Positions 1 through 14,700 of a stretch of DNA of 64,000 nucleotides are shown piece by piece; within the stretch, counting starts at the first letter, position 1; each line of letters opens with the position of its first letter. Under the pieces are notes generated by a model. It ran no database searches. It was not told where the DNA came from and worked only from the letters and a program-made list of their open reading frames with translations. The stretch is from Trichoplax adhaerens (taxonomy: Eukaryota > Placozoa > Uniplacotomia > Trichoplacea > Trichoplacidae). The stretch is from contig NW_002060944.1 of NCBI RefSeq assembly GCF_000150275.1, forward strand, positions 8,890,159 through 8,954,158, written 5' to 3'. The position numbers were made by a program, and so were the translations under genes.

Positions 1-37
1 CTGCTGATCAAAGCTTAATTACATTCTTGAACCTTAC

Positions 38-2775
38 TTATTGTAACTGAAGAAGACGTTAGGTTTCTATCGTTCGCTGTATCAATGGCGATGCACCGAT
101 ATTTTCCGTTGTTAGCTGATGATAAACGAGTAATTACTAATACCGATTTCGTTATGGAATCAGACGTAGTGTTGACTATCATGATCTTCATGTTACTTCC
201 ATCTTGAATGATAGTGTTATTTATTGTCCAGGTGAGGGTAGATAAAGGACGTGAGTGAGCTTGGCATTCCATGCCCACAGTTGCATCAACATTGTATGTT
301 GAAAGATTAGATTTGATTTAAATGTTATCTAATGGAATATCTTGATAATAAAAAGTTATTATAGATAAATTAGACGAAAATATCAATATAAATTCCGCAA
401 TAAATTTACAAGTGAGTATTTCCATTTAAGATTTCTTTCGCACAAAGCCATATAACAAATTTGCAGGAACTACTGTCCGTATGATATATTTTAGTTGTGT
501 CAGTAAGTTTTACTAGAGCTGAATATATTTGGTATTAAATACTATTTTTTAAGCTATACTGGTATCAATTTTTTCTAAATATTACTTTTAACACCATGAA
601 TATCAGTATACGTATACTCAGATTCTTACTTGGGATATAAGATGATTCGCATTGCTGTCCGGTATAAGGAACATTGCAACTATTAGAATGATAGCAAGAA
701 CGCGATTTCAATGTTTAAATTTACTATCACAATTACTTTAAAATGTCCTTCATGTGCATTCGATTAAGTCTATTACTTTTGATACATTTATTCACTATAA
801 TGCCGGCGTTTACTGCGAATATTATTTTCAGTTTAAAGTTATAAGCAGAAATAACTGTACACTTCCGATAACTATTTCTAGCAAATATTAATTTACCTGC
901 AAACTGGTGCATTATTAGACTGATTGCATTGTCCTCGGTTGTTACAAATTTCAGGATAGCAGCTAATTTCTATAAGCGCATAAAAGAAATTGTAAATAAC
1001 GGATTTAGAGCGAAAATCCTCCTGATTTACATGTCTCATGTGTTGCCAAATCACTTTGGTATACGGCGATTTCTAATATCTCAGATATTTCAAAATAATG
1101 CGTTAATATAGTATTTGCTCGGTAAGTTCAACCATAGTAACGTCTGATAGCATTGGCCCATACTGCTCATATGTGTAAATATCCTATTACCTATAGCAAC
1201 TTCTTTAGTTTTCATTGTTATATTATGCAATTGGCCGAATGCATTATATTGATAATTAGCTTCGCATCGATAAATACCAATATCAGTTACTTTCAAACCA
1301 TTAATAACTAAAACAGACTTTTGCTCATAGTATGCAGAATAACCAATCCTTTTCATAGTGGTATAATGTTCTCCGATAGATAGAGGAATATTATTTTTAG
1401 TCCAGGTTATAAATGGTGAAGGATATGATGTAGTTTGACACTCTAACCCAATTATTTGACCCAGTCGATAGATATCTGTTACATTAGATTGAATCGAAAC
1501 TGCCCGAAGTGGAACATCTAAACATGTTGTCAAATCATAAGACGTTTTACATATGTTAATTACTGATAATTCAAGCAGGTTTCTTGACTTTACCATGACG
1601 GATAACAGTTTTGAACGTACATATTATCGATATACCACATGATTAATTAAAGATCTATTAAAATCAATTGAAAGATATTCATTCGCTACTTACATGGTTG
1701 CATGATTTCACAATGAGTTCCGATATAACCAATGTTACAATTGCTGTAAATAGGTGAATAATTGATATTACAACGATGATTGTAAAATTTTCGAAATCTA
1801 TTATTAATGTTTCCACAGTCTTATCAATCATTTCAAAAATATTGACTCTTGAAGCATTATGTACATTGCTTTTTCATGTTTCTCCTCAAAATTTAATCAT
1901 AATTTTACTGGACGTCTACAAACGATTTAAGATGAAGTAAGTGTAACATTACTTCTGCCTGTTCTTATAAGTTCGCTTAGCTATTTTTATTAAAGCAAAA
2001 TTTTTAAATTTACAATTAATATCTTAAATTAGAAGCTAGATATAATCTTTGTTCATAATACGATCCCGTAGAACAAGATTCTAAAGCTGATCTGCTAACA
2101 AACTATTAGATATATTTATTATAGATCATACAAGAGTATTAACTTTTCCAAACAGATCCACTGCACCAAGTATCACTTTAGATTATTAACTTAGTACGCC
2201 TAGAAATTTTATTATTTATTGATTGATAACCTGCAGATGGCCGTATCATTTACCATTGTACACTGGCCGTGATCGGAACAATACTTTGAAGAACAGTTGA
2301 ATCCTATTACAGAAAGTATTATCGAATATATATGATTATGATTTGTAGATAGCTATACCGATTAAAATTCTGTGTATTTGAATAGTTTACTCTTTTAATA
2401 CAGCAACAAAAAACAAAATTACTTATTCTAACACTTTGTTGCTGAAAAAATGAACAATGGCTTTCAACTTACTGATTGTTTGTGAATTGCTTGTGACTAG
2501 TTGACTATTGGCCATATTGGTTGCTTGGCAAGTATAGACGCCTTTATACGAGGGTATTGCATACCGTATGAAATACGTTGATTTAGTCACTAAGTTATTA
2601 GAGGAGTTGCCTTTAGTCATGTTTGGGTTTGCATAAACATAGATAGGTCTTCCATTTTTAAGCCAGCTTATAGTTGGTCGGGGTCGACCATAGGCAGAAC
2701 ATTCTAGCGTTATCATTTGTCCGATTGTTACTAAATTAACACTAGCTTCTAGTGTAACAGCCGAAGGTGGTATTT
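38..2775 (-). CDS. Ig-EGF-Ig-Ig block of the mosaic gene, last part in window
   Basis: Ig exons 2473-2775, 1191-1517 and 38-340, with an EGF-like exon at 1694-1819. The Ig exons show the strand-B cysteine (LEC), the core W (ISWLKN, ITWTKN, LTWTIN) and the strand-F motif (GVYTC, GIYRC, GKYRC). They look like I-set Ig domains as in cell-adhesion receptors. The EGF exon is divergent but keeps phase 1-1 and ends [10 protein letters not shown]. The leftmost Ig exon has an in-frame TAA at 318-320. The gene continues beyond position 1 after a GTAAGG donor at 32-37. Introns 341-1190, 1820-2472 and 2776-3387 hold nothing I can support. Confidence 0.78.
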
Positions 2776-5700
2776 CTAATTTCAGTAAAAAAAAATAATA
2801 ATAATTCTTAATAAAACTATTTCATGAAATAGGCGAAATAGAAAACAATAAAAAAACCCTAAATATGCCGTTTAATTTTTAAGCTAGCATTAATGTGCTC
2901 AAAGCTATCGATTATTTCATTCAGTATGTCATTTTTATGTGAAAGCCGTTGTAGCTGATATTTGTTTAAATCATACATAATGCTGTCTATTATTTTATTG
3001 CCCTTTCAATTTTTAATCCCTTAATCATATTACTATAGATATATTTACGGTAGTAAATATTAAAACTGATTTACAATCTGTTATAATACACGTCTATAAT
3101 CACGCAGATACACGATGAGTGAATAAAATTTGCGTATATGTAAAACTTTGAACCATTTATATCCATCTATTACTAAGAATCGAAAAAGTGAAATCTTTTT
3201 GTTAATTTATACTATCTTTTGAATGATCAATTTCAAGATATATGATAATTAAGATATACATTAACTATTTTTACTGCTAATTGATATATAATACTTTTAT
3301 TTCGTCTAGTTACGATATTCGGTCAATTTTATGCTTAGTAACATACTTCAATAAGTTTTTTCTTTGATAATTTGATAATCTACATACCGGTGATACATTT
3401 TTGGCCATTCCAATAACCACTACTACAGATACAGGTATAACCTACCGATGGCTGCATGACGTTAGCACAAGTAGTATTAGATTGAATGCATGGAGAACTA
3501 GCACAAGGAGAAATTGCTGTACAAGTATTAACCAAAAAAGAAGATTTAGTTAATCTTCAGTTATATTGATTTTTTGGTAAGATCAGATTGCTAAATTAAG
3601 GGCAAAAGATTGCTGAGTATGTAATAACTAAAGATGGTTTAATAACATCGATCTACAAGTATTTTACTCTCACCTGTTTGACATGTGTAACTATAGTTTT
3701 TCAAATTTAAATGCAATAAGAAAACAAATATTCATTAGTTCGCATAATAGATATTAACAAGTCTCAGTTCTTCTATTTTATCTATCTACAAGATTTATTG
3801 ATAAATTATGTAATTATTATTTCTAATAAAATATGATAAATAAATAAATGAAATCTCAATTCAAGTGTACTTCTTACTTTGGTGGCAACTGTTTTGCATT
3901 TCGAAGGCTAGAATCTAAAGGCTCATCTGTATAATTTTGGAGTATTAACAATGAATTACAAACATTCTAAAAATATCCTGAGTAAATCTAAGTCCAATAA
4001 TATCTTACCAACGCATGATACATCAGAATGTATATTTATTGTATTTGGCCTGCATTTAGATCCTTGGTTTAATAATTCATTACTTTGTCCACAGTGGTTT
4101 AAGTTTGGCTCGTTACCAGTACAGTTAAAACTTCCAACAGCAATCCTAACGTTTTCATTTTGTATAAATCTCCACGGTCCCCATGATAACTGCATATTGG
4201 CAAAACCAAGTTGACGGCAGGCAACCTGAGCAGCACTATACTTCCATTGACTAGAACAAGTTGTTCCCCAAGCCTTATCTTTATAGACTTCCATTAACCC
4301 TTGATTGTACTTTACGCCGTCAGTTACACGAATTCCAATAACTTCAGAATCTGTATATACCATTATTTGGTAAAGTAGAAATTTATCATTACGATTGTAT
4401 AGTTCTATCCAATGTTCATACATTACTTGGTTTTATGCTTCAAAATACTTTTTTCTCTAGCAGTAAATAAAAAATCCAAGGTAATAATGCCATAACCATA
4501 TTTGCTCAAACTATTAGAAGCCATAACTTACAAAATAAACAGTTATAGCCACTGTAACCTTTCGGACATTCACAAGAGTAATAATTTTTATCGAGATGAT
4601 CCACACATATTGCTCTACCACTCGCCTGCGATGCACATGGATTGCTAGAACATGGAGTATAATCTAAAAGATGTTCATGAACAATTCGAATCGCATTTGA
4701 TCAGTAACACAAAATGGCTTAGACAGGCTATAATCACAGTAGTTAATAAAGACTGTACTAACATATTGCACAGTCTTTGCCAGTGTATAATGGATCGCAG
4801 ACACAATTATAAGTCGTCTCATTGCTGGAATGGCAGGTACCATGTCCGCTACATGGATTCTTGGTACTATCGCAGTAGGAATCTGTATTAATTTATAATG
4901 GATGGAATGTATTACTTGCAATAGATGTAAACATGTTGCATATATTTGTATTATCCTGCTTAAACGATTTGCTTAACTTCTAGTATTTAAATCCTTTCAA
5001 TTCATCAAGTACGAAATCTTCAATTAGCTTATTTAACTATACCGCATCATATTTTAGTTAACTTAGTTCATAATTGTAACATTATAGTTTCAGTTATTAT
5101 CAGTAGAAATGTTACTTTTACACAATTTCTGTATACAGAGACCAAAATAGAAACATACTTGTGCATTCTATAACTAGAGCTTTATTATACGAATTGCAGC
5201 GGCTAGGGTTGGGCAACGAGCGAGGACATTCAATAGGCGAGTTTTCAGTACCATTACATTTCAGATTACTAAACAATATTTTTCCAGTATTGCGATCATG
5301 GTTATAACTGAGTTGACGTACAAATTTCCCTTTTTTGACTGCTCGACAAATTACTTCACCGGAATTAGCAGTAAATCCATCAGAACATATACTGCCCCAT
5401 TCCCCATTAATAAATACTTGTACAAGCCCCGTATCAGAACTATAATACTGACTATTGAAGCGAACAGCGCCATTCGCTACTGGTCCAATTTGGCAATTAC
5501 TACCATAATAATCAGGAGGACATTCGCAGGTATATCCAGTTTCATTATAACCACTCATTTCTATACATGTAGCATTGTTAGGACACACACCAGCTGTGCA
5601 AGGGCTACCATAACATGCAACGCTAACAGAATTTTGCCTGCTACAATATTGCGAGCCACCCCACGGATTACGTTGGCAGTTAGACAAACTAATTTCATCT

Positions 5701-8700
5701 CCTCTGCAAGTAATATTACTCAGTAATATGCTTTGTGGATATCCATAACGAGAGCAACACCAATTAGATGAAAAACCTTTAAATCCCAACTGTTTACAAG
5801 CCACTTGACCCACTTCTTTGGTAAAACGATAATCACAGATGCCTCCCCATGTGCCGTTATACAACACTTCCAAGCGACCAGTATAACGATTAGGTCCTCC
5901 AACTATTCTAGCTGGTTCGGCAACTAATGCTATAGATCAAAAAATGGTTTTATGGCCTTAGAATAGATGACTTTGTTACATTTTATTTATACAATAATAT
6001 AATGTAAGCTTTGATAGATGATTATAAAATTAAATGCTAGGATAAATGTAGTTAGATAGCGTCAGAGTGATGGTTAAATGGCGTTATTTTAACACTATTT
6101 CTATGTTTATTACCTGTCTCGCAATTTCTTCCTGTATAGCTTGGATGACAGGTACATCGATAAAACGGTTTAGATTTCAGTCGTTCACATACACCGCTAA
6201 TACAAGGTGAGCTTTCGCAAGCGTTGCCTACATTAAGAAATGGAATCATTTATATAAGAATTATCACTATGATATAAATTAGATTATACTTTATTCTAAT
6301 TAAGTTAAGAAAGATTCTAGTACCCAACTCTTTTCCATCTGTAAGCTCACCTGAACAATCGATACCTATCAGATCATTGTAATCACACTGACCAGGAATA
6401 TGGCGATTAAGATTACATTTTGTTATAGAATCTTCATTTCCAGTTTTACATGTTACACCACCTTAGAGAAAACAAAATCATCAATGAAACACTTACGAAA
6501 AAAGTTTTATTAAATTTTAACTGTACTAGACCCAAACTGCAGATACGGAAGCTAATGTTTACTTGGAAGAAATGAAGGCATGTAGGTCGTGACCTAAAAA
6601 GGAATTGATTGACAAATTACCGTACTTTGGCAAATGCGACTCACCATAAATTATTTTTCCCGGGACTGGACCAAAATATGAGCTTTTGTAATACGCAGTA
6701 GCATAAGGGAAATTTAATTGCCTACATATAACGCTAGCAGCTTGTATATTAAATGTAGTCTCATCACATATAGAGCCCCAAGTTCCATTCTGATATATTT
6801 GGACAGTTCCTTGTCTAACGTTATTGTCACCTATTCTAGATGATAGTCTAACATCTCCATTCATCACTCCTATAATTAGTGAGAGTTTCAAAAACAGTCA
6901 TTTTTCACTTTGCTTTGGCTATAATAAATCTGTATTATATAACTTATAAATAATTTACTCGTATATAGCAAAATTTGTACTAAGTTTTATTAATAGTTGC
7001 ATTACTATCATTTACAAATATTAGATAGTATAAAAAAAGTGTTTGTGATATTTGAATTATAGCTTAGCTTATTTATCACAATGCATATCGAAATAAAATT
7101 ATTGTACACCGCAATTTCAACTATAATGATACCCAAAACATTTACCATCATATTAATAATATATTTGCATAGATGAATAGATATTATAATTTAGTTTCCT
7201 ACTTTCTGAACAATTCTGTCCGTGGAATCCATCAGGACAGTAACAACTATAGCCATAAGGTAGATCTTGACAAGTTGCATTGCTTCCACATGGATTCATG
7301 CTACACAATAATTCTGTAATGATTGTAAACAGTCAACGAATAAACTTCTCTATTTTGTTAAGTTATGGAGAATCTCATTGTAATGAAACGAAGTACTAGT
7401 TGTTTTGAATCGCTACAAAATAATGCAACATTATTAAAGTAAAGCATCAATTAACTTACTGCTTTGGCTTTGCTTTCCTGTAAAATTAGGTGGGCATCGG
7501 CAATTATATTTATAAGTTCCCGGACCATTATTACTGCCTATACAAGTACCGCCGTTGCTACATGGATTGCTGTAGCACGCATTGTCTAAAACAATATCAT
7601 TCAAATTATGAACATATTATTATTCCTGCACTTACTACAAGGTAAAATTATAAAGCTATAATATGCTCCTCTTAATTGGAGCTTAGGGAAATTGTAGAAA
7701 TGTGATAATTTGTTTAGACTATGCTTACTACTCAGTACTGGAAATGTTTGTAAAGTAAAACGCTGATTCTTCTAGGATGGAATACTAAAAATTATTACTT
7801 GCCCCGGCAGTTGATGCCTGCGACATTATTATAGTTGCACGTCGAATCAATGGATAAGCAATTACAATCAATAAGTCTTGATTCATCGCCTTTGCAGTTT
7901 AGCCCGTGAAGCCAAAATGTTCCACTATGAAACCCGAAATTAGAACAGCAAAAATAATCTTGCATTCCAATAAATCCTAGTTGTTTACAAGCAACTTCGG
8001 CCGCCTTCTTTGTAAATCCTATATCACAAACGGCTCCCCAACTATTACTGTGGTATATTTCTAAGTTTCCAGAGCTGGTAGTTCCGTTTTTAAGGCGTAA
8101 GGTTCCTTCAGCAACTATAAAGTTTTAATGATTGTATTATTAGTGGCGCCTAAGTCAGTTATTACTGTTACAAAAACGATTAAATCGACAAAGAGCAAAG
8201 GCTCTCACTGGATTCGCAGTTTCTTCCAGTAAACCCATTTAGACATCTGCAATAGTAGTCTAATCCATCGGCAAGGCAAGTTCCATTGTTTGCACAAGGA
8301 TATGGTACACAGGGATGCGCTATAACAAATTTGAAATGCAGGCAAATATACTCGAATTAGATTTAGTACAGTTTTACAGTACTTTACTGCTAAATATAGA
8401 TAGTACTCCAATTTTCGTTTAACTTATCAGAGAATTTGGCCAGTAGGAATTAAAAAAGAATTTTCTTTCATTATCATGATTAAACTTACTGCTGCATATT
8501 ACACCAAGATCGTTTCCGTGATTGCATTCTGACGACATATTAGTTACATTCTGGAAAAGGCAACTCGTCGTACTGGGCGCATTAACCGAGCAATTTGACG
8601 ATAGTATCCCCAAAGAAGCTTTTCCAGTACCAAAATAAGCGTTATAAACGGTTTCAGTATAGCTGTATTTATATTGATAGCAAACCGCTCTTCCAATATC

Positions 8701-11700
8701 GCCAATAGATGCTGAGCCACATATTGTGTTCCATTGATTACCGCGGTAAATTTCAATCCGACCTTCTGTAATCGTTTTACCATTTCGAAGTCTGATATCT
8801 CCTTCAAATGGCGGTCCTAGAATGTTTCATGAAAAGTATTTTAACGTCATATTTGATTATTTTAATCTAACAGCTTGACAATATATTCGTATGTATTTTA
8901 CTTACTATTTTATCTTTTACATTACTGTGATGTAAATTATTGATTGGATGTTGAATTCTACTAATCTACTAGTCAAGTCTTGCAATTACGTAATCAGAAC
9001 TTACCAAGATAAGTTTCACAGCGTAAACCAGTGAAATACTCATGGCAATCACATTTGAATCCGTAGGCCATATTGCGACATACTCCTAAATTACAACTTA
9101 TCCCATGACATGGATTATACACTATAGCGAGTACAAGCGAAAAATAATTGATAGTCAATACATAATACAATTAAGTAATACGTATAATCTAATTTCCCGA
9201 TATTTACGGTACCATTAACTAATTATTAATTCTCTAATTTGCAGTTTATCTGATATTTAACAGTAGATGGGCTCAGATACTATTCAGGTTACAGTAAAAA
9301 TAGCGGTAGAAGTCTTTGTTTTCGTAACTAATTTTGACTTTGGAAAAAAAGACATTTGTTCTACGATAATGCTTACATGAAGCACAGCTTACTCCAATAG
9401 CGTTCTCTTTTTGGCATACTCCAGTTGTGGTAATATTATCTAGAGAGTATTGGCATTGGGAAATCGAAAATTCATAGCCAGTGCAGCGAAGATTTCTAAT
9501 CATTCTACCAGTTAGACTTTCTCCGTAGCGGTTACTATATATAAGACTTTTACCATAACGTAGCTGCTGGCAAACAACATTAGCTGCAGATGTAGTAAAG
9601 TTATCATTACAGATACTATACCAATTTCCGTGCAAATATACTCTAACACGGCCTGTACTGTCCGGAGAAGTGACTGATGGCCTAACTAAATCTATGTCGC
9701 CATGCTTAGCAGGTCCTAAATTGAAGGAGTTCATATAGATAAGTATTGAGTAATTTACATATAATCTTGATTGAAATTATTCGATTTATAATAAGAAATT
9801 TAATCACTGAATTTTCTAGCATAGCAAAATTATAATATCATAGTGTAATGATTGAAGTAAAGGTACACAACGATTTTTAAGTGCATATTGCCAATGCATA
9901 GGAGTATAAGAAAGTACTTTAACTTTTCTCATGTTACCTTTTTCACAACTGCTGCCAAAATAAGCCTGCTGACATTGGCACTCATAGTAGCTAAGGATAA
10001 CACCCGCGAAGGTCGGATGTGCGCGAAACTTATTAGTACAGGTACCACCGTGCAGGCATGGATTGCTATCGCAAACTGATTGATATTGGCAACGATTTCC
10101 GTAATAACCTGGCGGACATATGCAATACTGATGATACGATGTAACATCATCTGCAATGGATGTGTTGTAAGTACATGTTCCTCGATCACAATAGCCCGGA
10201 GGGCAAAGTTGACCTAGAACGCAACGAATGGATTCAAAAACAAATCAAAATTATACGAAGATCGAAGGATTTTATATTTTCATATCCGACGCAATAAGAT
10301 AAAATCTAATCAAAATTTAAGTAGCATATGAACGACTAAGTTGTAATAGAATTTTAGCGATGATTTTTGTCTATTGTGGCTCATAACCTTTAAACCTTCA
10401 ACTTACGTGTGCAATAAAGGCGAATGTTACCATCGCATAAATTTGCGTCTGTTTCGTATGTAAGTTTGCATTGCGTTATTTTTTTCTCTTTATCGGTACA
10501 TTGTGCTTTTGTAACCCAAATTTTGTTATGAGTGCTCATGTTTTTATGGCAACAACTACGAGATAAATAGTCTGTGAAGCCCATTTGTCGACATAAAATT
10601 CTGCCTTCTATTGCGGAAAAACCATTTAAACAAAATCCGCCCCAGATACCATTATGATAGAGTAAAGGAACACCATATGCCTTATTATAGGCGTAATCGA
10701 CTTTATATGCCAGCTGAATACTGCCTTCCACTGGTGGAACTACATTCATAGAATATCATCAGTTGGTATTTATCTTAATTATTCATCATTTAAATCTTTC
10801 TGGAACTAAAGTGGTATAATTTATCATCGTCATATGAATTGCGATTAAGGTTATTCTAGTAAATTTACCATATACTGACTTAAATCAATATTAATTATAG
10901 TTCAATTTAATTACCATATTTTGTTTCACAGTATTGTCCGGTAAAGCCAGCTGGACATCGACATTGATAATTTGGAGAATTATACATTGGTATGCAATAC
11001 TTGTTGTAAGATTTACAGTTACTGACTTGATTATCCCGACAATAGAAGTTACTCACTGTAAAGACATATGGTTCAACATATATTGCCGATATAAGTAAAT
11101 ATTAGGTAATATTATTAGTAGCAAAGCCCTACACGATTTAAATGATATAAAGCACTCGAATAAAGCTTAATGAACTCACAGGAGCATCTGATGTAAAAAT
11201 CTTGCCCATGGTCTTGGCATTCGTTCGGAACACTATGCCAACCCGCACTATCACACTGATACAAATTTCTCGCATTTCCAGTACAGCTTACATTGCTTAA
11301 CATTACTGGTCCTAGCATATCAGTAGATTGTCGAAAATCAAACGAGGAGTAGCTGGAGTACCCTAACATAATGCACATTTTTCCAGCTAGTTCGTATCGA
11401 TTTTGAGCGTTGCATACAGTTCCCCAAGTGCCATTATAAAATACTTGTACGAAGCCTTCGTAGTCTTTAGTATCGTCATCAGAATCTAATCGGATATCTC
11501 CATCTTTCTGATAACCTGAAATAAGATAATGCATAAATAATTATCTCAATATCACAAAAGTAATTCCCAATTATTATTGATATTACTTATGAAATTTTAA
11601 AATAAACGCCAATTTTACTTTTTACGTTCTGCTCCTACAACTTCATCTAGCAATAAATTTAAGAATTGGCCCACGTTTTTACCTGTACATGTTATCTTCA

Positions 11701-14700
11701 CGATTTTGTCTGAGCAACCTTTAGGATCTTTAATAGACTGATAAGGGCATTCAATAATAGATTTTTCATTACCTACACATCTCAGATTATATTTTGGAAG
11801 GCGGCTATAATACAAACTGCTGTTGTTGGTGTTATTACTGCCAGCACTAATTATACGTGAGCTAGCGAAGACGTAGCCCATTTGCCGGCATATTACTCGT
11901 AAATCTTTCTCTGTCACCGTATCGCTGCACACAGTAGCCCATTGATTATCTAGAAAAATTTCTGCTTTTCCATTTAATCGCGTAGAACCGTTTACAAGTG
12001 TCGCGAAACCGGGAGTTACTGAAGCTAAAGATGGAAGTTTCCATTATAGATTCATATTTAATCATAGCAGGGGACGCAAACATTAATTGATATTATTATG
12101 ATTGATCTCATGTGCAGAAGAAGAGTATTTCATGATTAGCTCAGAGCGACTGTATTTTACGTATATACTCTACTGTACATAAACTAAATTCAAAACTAAG
12201 AATATTTAGACAAATACTGTAGTAATTGTGCTGGCAAATTTCGAAATTATCTTATCAATGGTAATAGAATGCCACTTAATTATTTACTACTTTATTAACT
12301 TACAAGTATTGAATTGGCACATAGTACCAGCATATTGATTGGTGCAGTTGCAACGATATCCGTAGAACATATTGATACATTTGCCATCGTTTTGGCAAGG
12401 ATTAGATGCACAATTATCAGTTGCTGTTTATATAATCGCACCGAAGTCGAAAAATAATTCAAAATAGTTAGTAGTTGTGCGAAAATAGTTTATACTTTTA
12501 GATCAGTCATTCCATGTTAGGATACAAGCTATGATCATTTTTAACTCGAATCTACTACATTTTTATGTGTGTAAACTAAGAAATAGGTTCTATCGTCTTA
12601 ATTACGCAGAATTACTTACTTGAACATTGAACTCCAACATACAGATCTCGGCAATAATTGTTAGAATCGAAGTTAAAATAGGGACATTCTGATAAAGATG
12701 TTTCATAGCCGGTACATTGTCCATTGCTTGCACCGTAAGAATATGAAGGATAGCCATATGATATACCATATGAAATTGCTAATGCACCGGCTAAGTTATT
12801 GCTTTGACAAATTACATGAGCAACAGCCATTGTCATTCCATCTCTGCAAAGAGCCCTCGAACCAAAACGTGAATAAAGTCGTACGCGTCCGTAAGTTCTG
12901 TATGAGGAGCCATCCATTAATGCTACAGAGCCTCTTCTATATGGTCCTTTCGTAATTAAATTACAACATTGATTTTGATTATATTAAATTCACATTAAAC
13001 TAAATTATCATTAAACAGAAAGACTTCTATCTGCTTTGAAAAAGCCTTGGTGAAAATATTTTACCAGATTGACTACAGTTTACCTAAATCACAGCGTTTC
13101 CCTACGTACGGATAGCGACAAGCACACCTAAATTCAGTAACATTATGTACGGAGCAGGTTGCGCTGTCTTTGCAAGGATTAATAAAGCAAGGATCTCTAT
13201 ATTGGCAATTTTCACCAATGTAGCCAGGCATACATGAACAAGAATAGGAAATAATTGTAGGATTTGTACCATTCATTGACAATGTACAATTTCCGCCGTT
13301 CTGACAAGGATTCGGATTACAAGTTGCTCCTAACGGAAAATTTTCCAACTCAGTACAATTGAAGACAAGCAAGTACATTATTTACCGGGCATACCCATTC
13401 TATCAGGCATGAAACCACAACTTACGCGATAGTAGTTACAATTGCTAATAAAATTCAGCTTTAACAAATCTACAGAGAGTACTACGGTGATAAAATATGC
13501 TGAAATAATAGTTTAATTTACATTCGAATTTGCAGATTTAATTATAAAATGAAATATATATATGTCGTACCGTTATAACTCTTCAGCATTTATGATTTCG
13601 AATAGGATTATTTTTGTAAAGAATTCTTGCACTATCATTTAAACTGGCTATAAAATAGTATTAAAAATTAGTTTATCCATTTGACAACTGACGTTGACAT
13701 TCCACTTTCATTGGCCTATTGCAATTATTTGTATTTGTACCATACATAAAAGAGCACTGGTTGATTGCTGATGCATCAGAACTGCAATGCATGTCTTTGA
13801 CCCAAATTTTAGAATTATAAACAGAAGAACAGCAGGTAGAAGACTTTTTTCCAGCAGAAAAGCCTAGTTGCCTACAAGCCGCCATGGCCACGTTTTCGTC
13901 GTTACTATCACAGATTCCACCCCAATAACCTTTATAAAAGATTTCTAGTATCCCAGAAGAAGTTTTATTTGATGCGGGAGAGATAATAGTATAGTTCTGA
14001 TTTCTTATACGTATGGCTCCGGAAGATGCTTCTGCGATAATAAAAGGATAAATGAATTATTGGTCTACATCATATGGAGAGTTAGTAGTATATGTGTTTA
14101 AATAACTTCTATTTCGTTTGTATTAAGTCATAAGCAATAAAACCGCGATTATGCGTAAGAATTTACAGAGTAAAACCATAACAATTGATTTATTTATTTA
14201 TACGCAGTAGTGTGCAGACTATACCCATTACTTAATTCTAAGAGGGTGTATCAAAACATCTGAGTACATTAGTGAAATATAAAATCAATTCCTTAAATAT
14301 TGCCAATAAGCCGCAGATTTATAGTTATCCAGCAATACAATCTAACTATAGTATGAAAGTGATCATTCCGCTTTGGTCAACAGCCTGGAATCTTGTACAA
14401 TTTAAGGCTGCTATTATTATTTACCTATATATGTTTCACATTTTGTGCCAGTATAACCTTTCGGACAATAACATGAATATCCAGAACTTGCTGGTTGACA
14501 CAATTTATTTGATATTGCACATTGACTTCTCTCGTAGCTAGAACAGCTTCCATAATCTGAACATTTAGAATAAAACCAATCATGAACATTATTAAGACAC
14601 TCTTGACCAAATGTACAGACTTTATTTTACGCTATTTAAAGAGAGCATACCTCTATTTATGTACGCTTAAAACAATTCTAATAAGCATATGCTTATCTGA

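Noticed and set aside
5298-5726. Plus-strand open frame of 142 codons
   Set aside because: Lies antisense within the SRCR-EGF-SRCR exon; the minus-strand frame has all domain hallmarks.
8544-8807. Minus-strand 87-codon frame
   Set aside because: Out-of-frame reading of SRCR exon 8490-8816; the spliced phase-1 frame gives the SRCR pattern.
9888-10189. Open frames on both strands
   Set aside because: Shadows of the two-EGF exon 9938-10213 in other frames.
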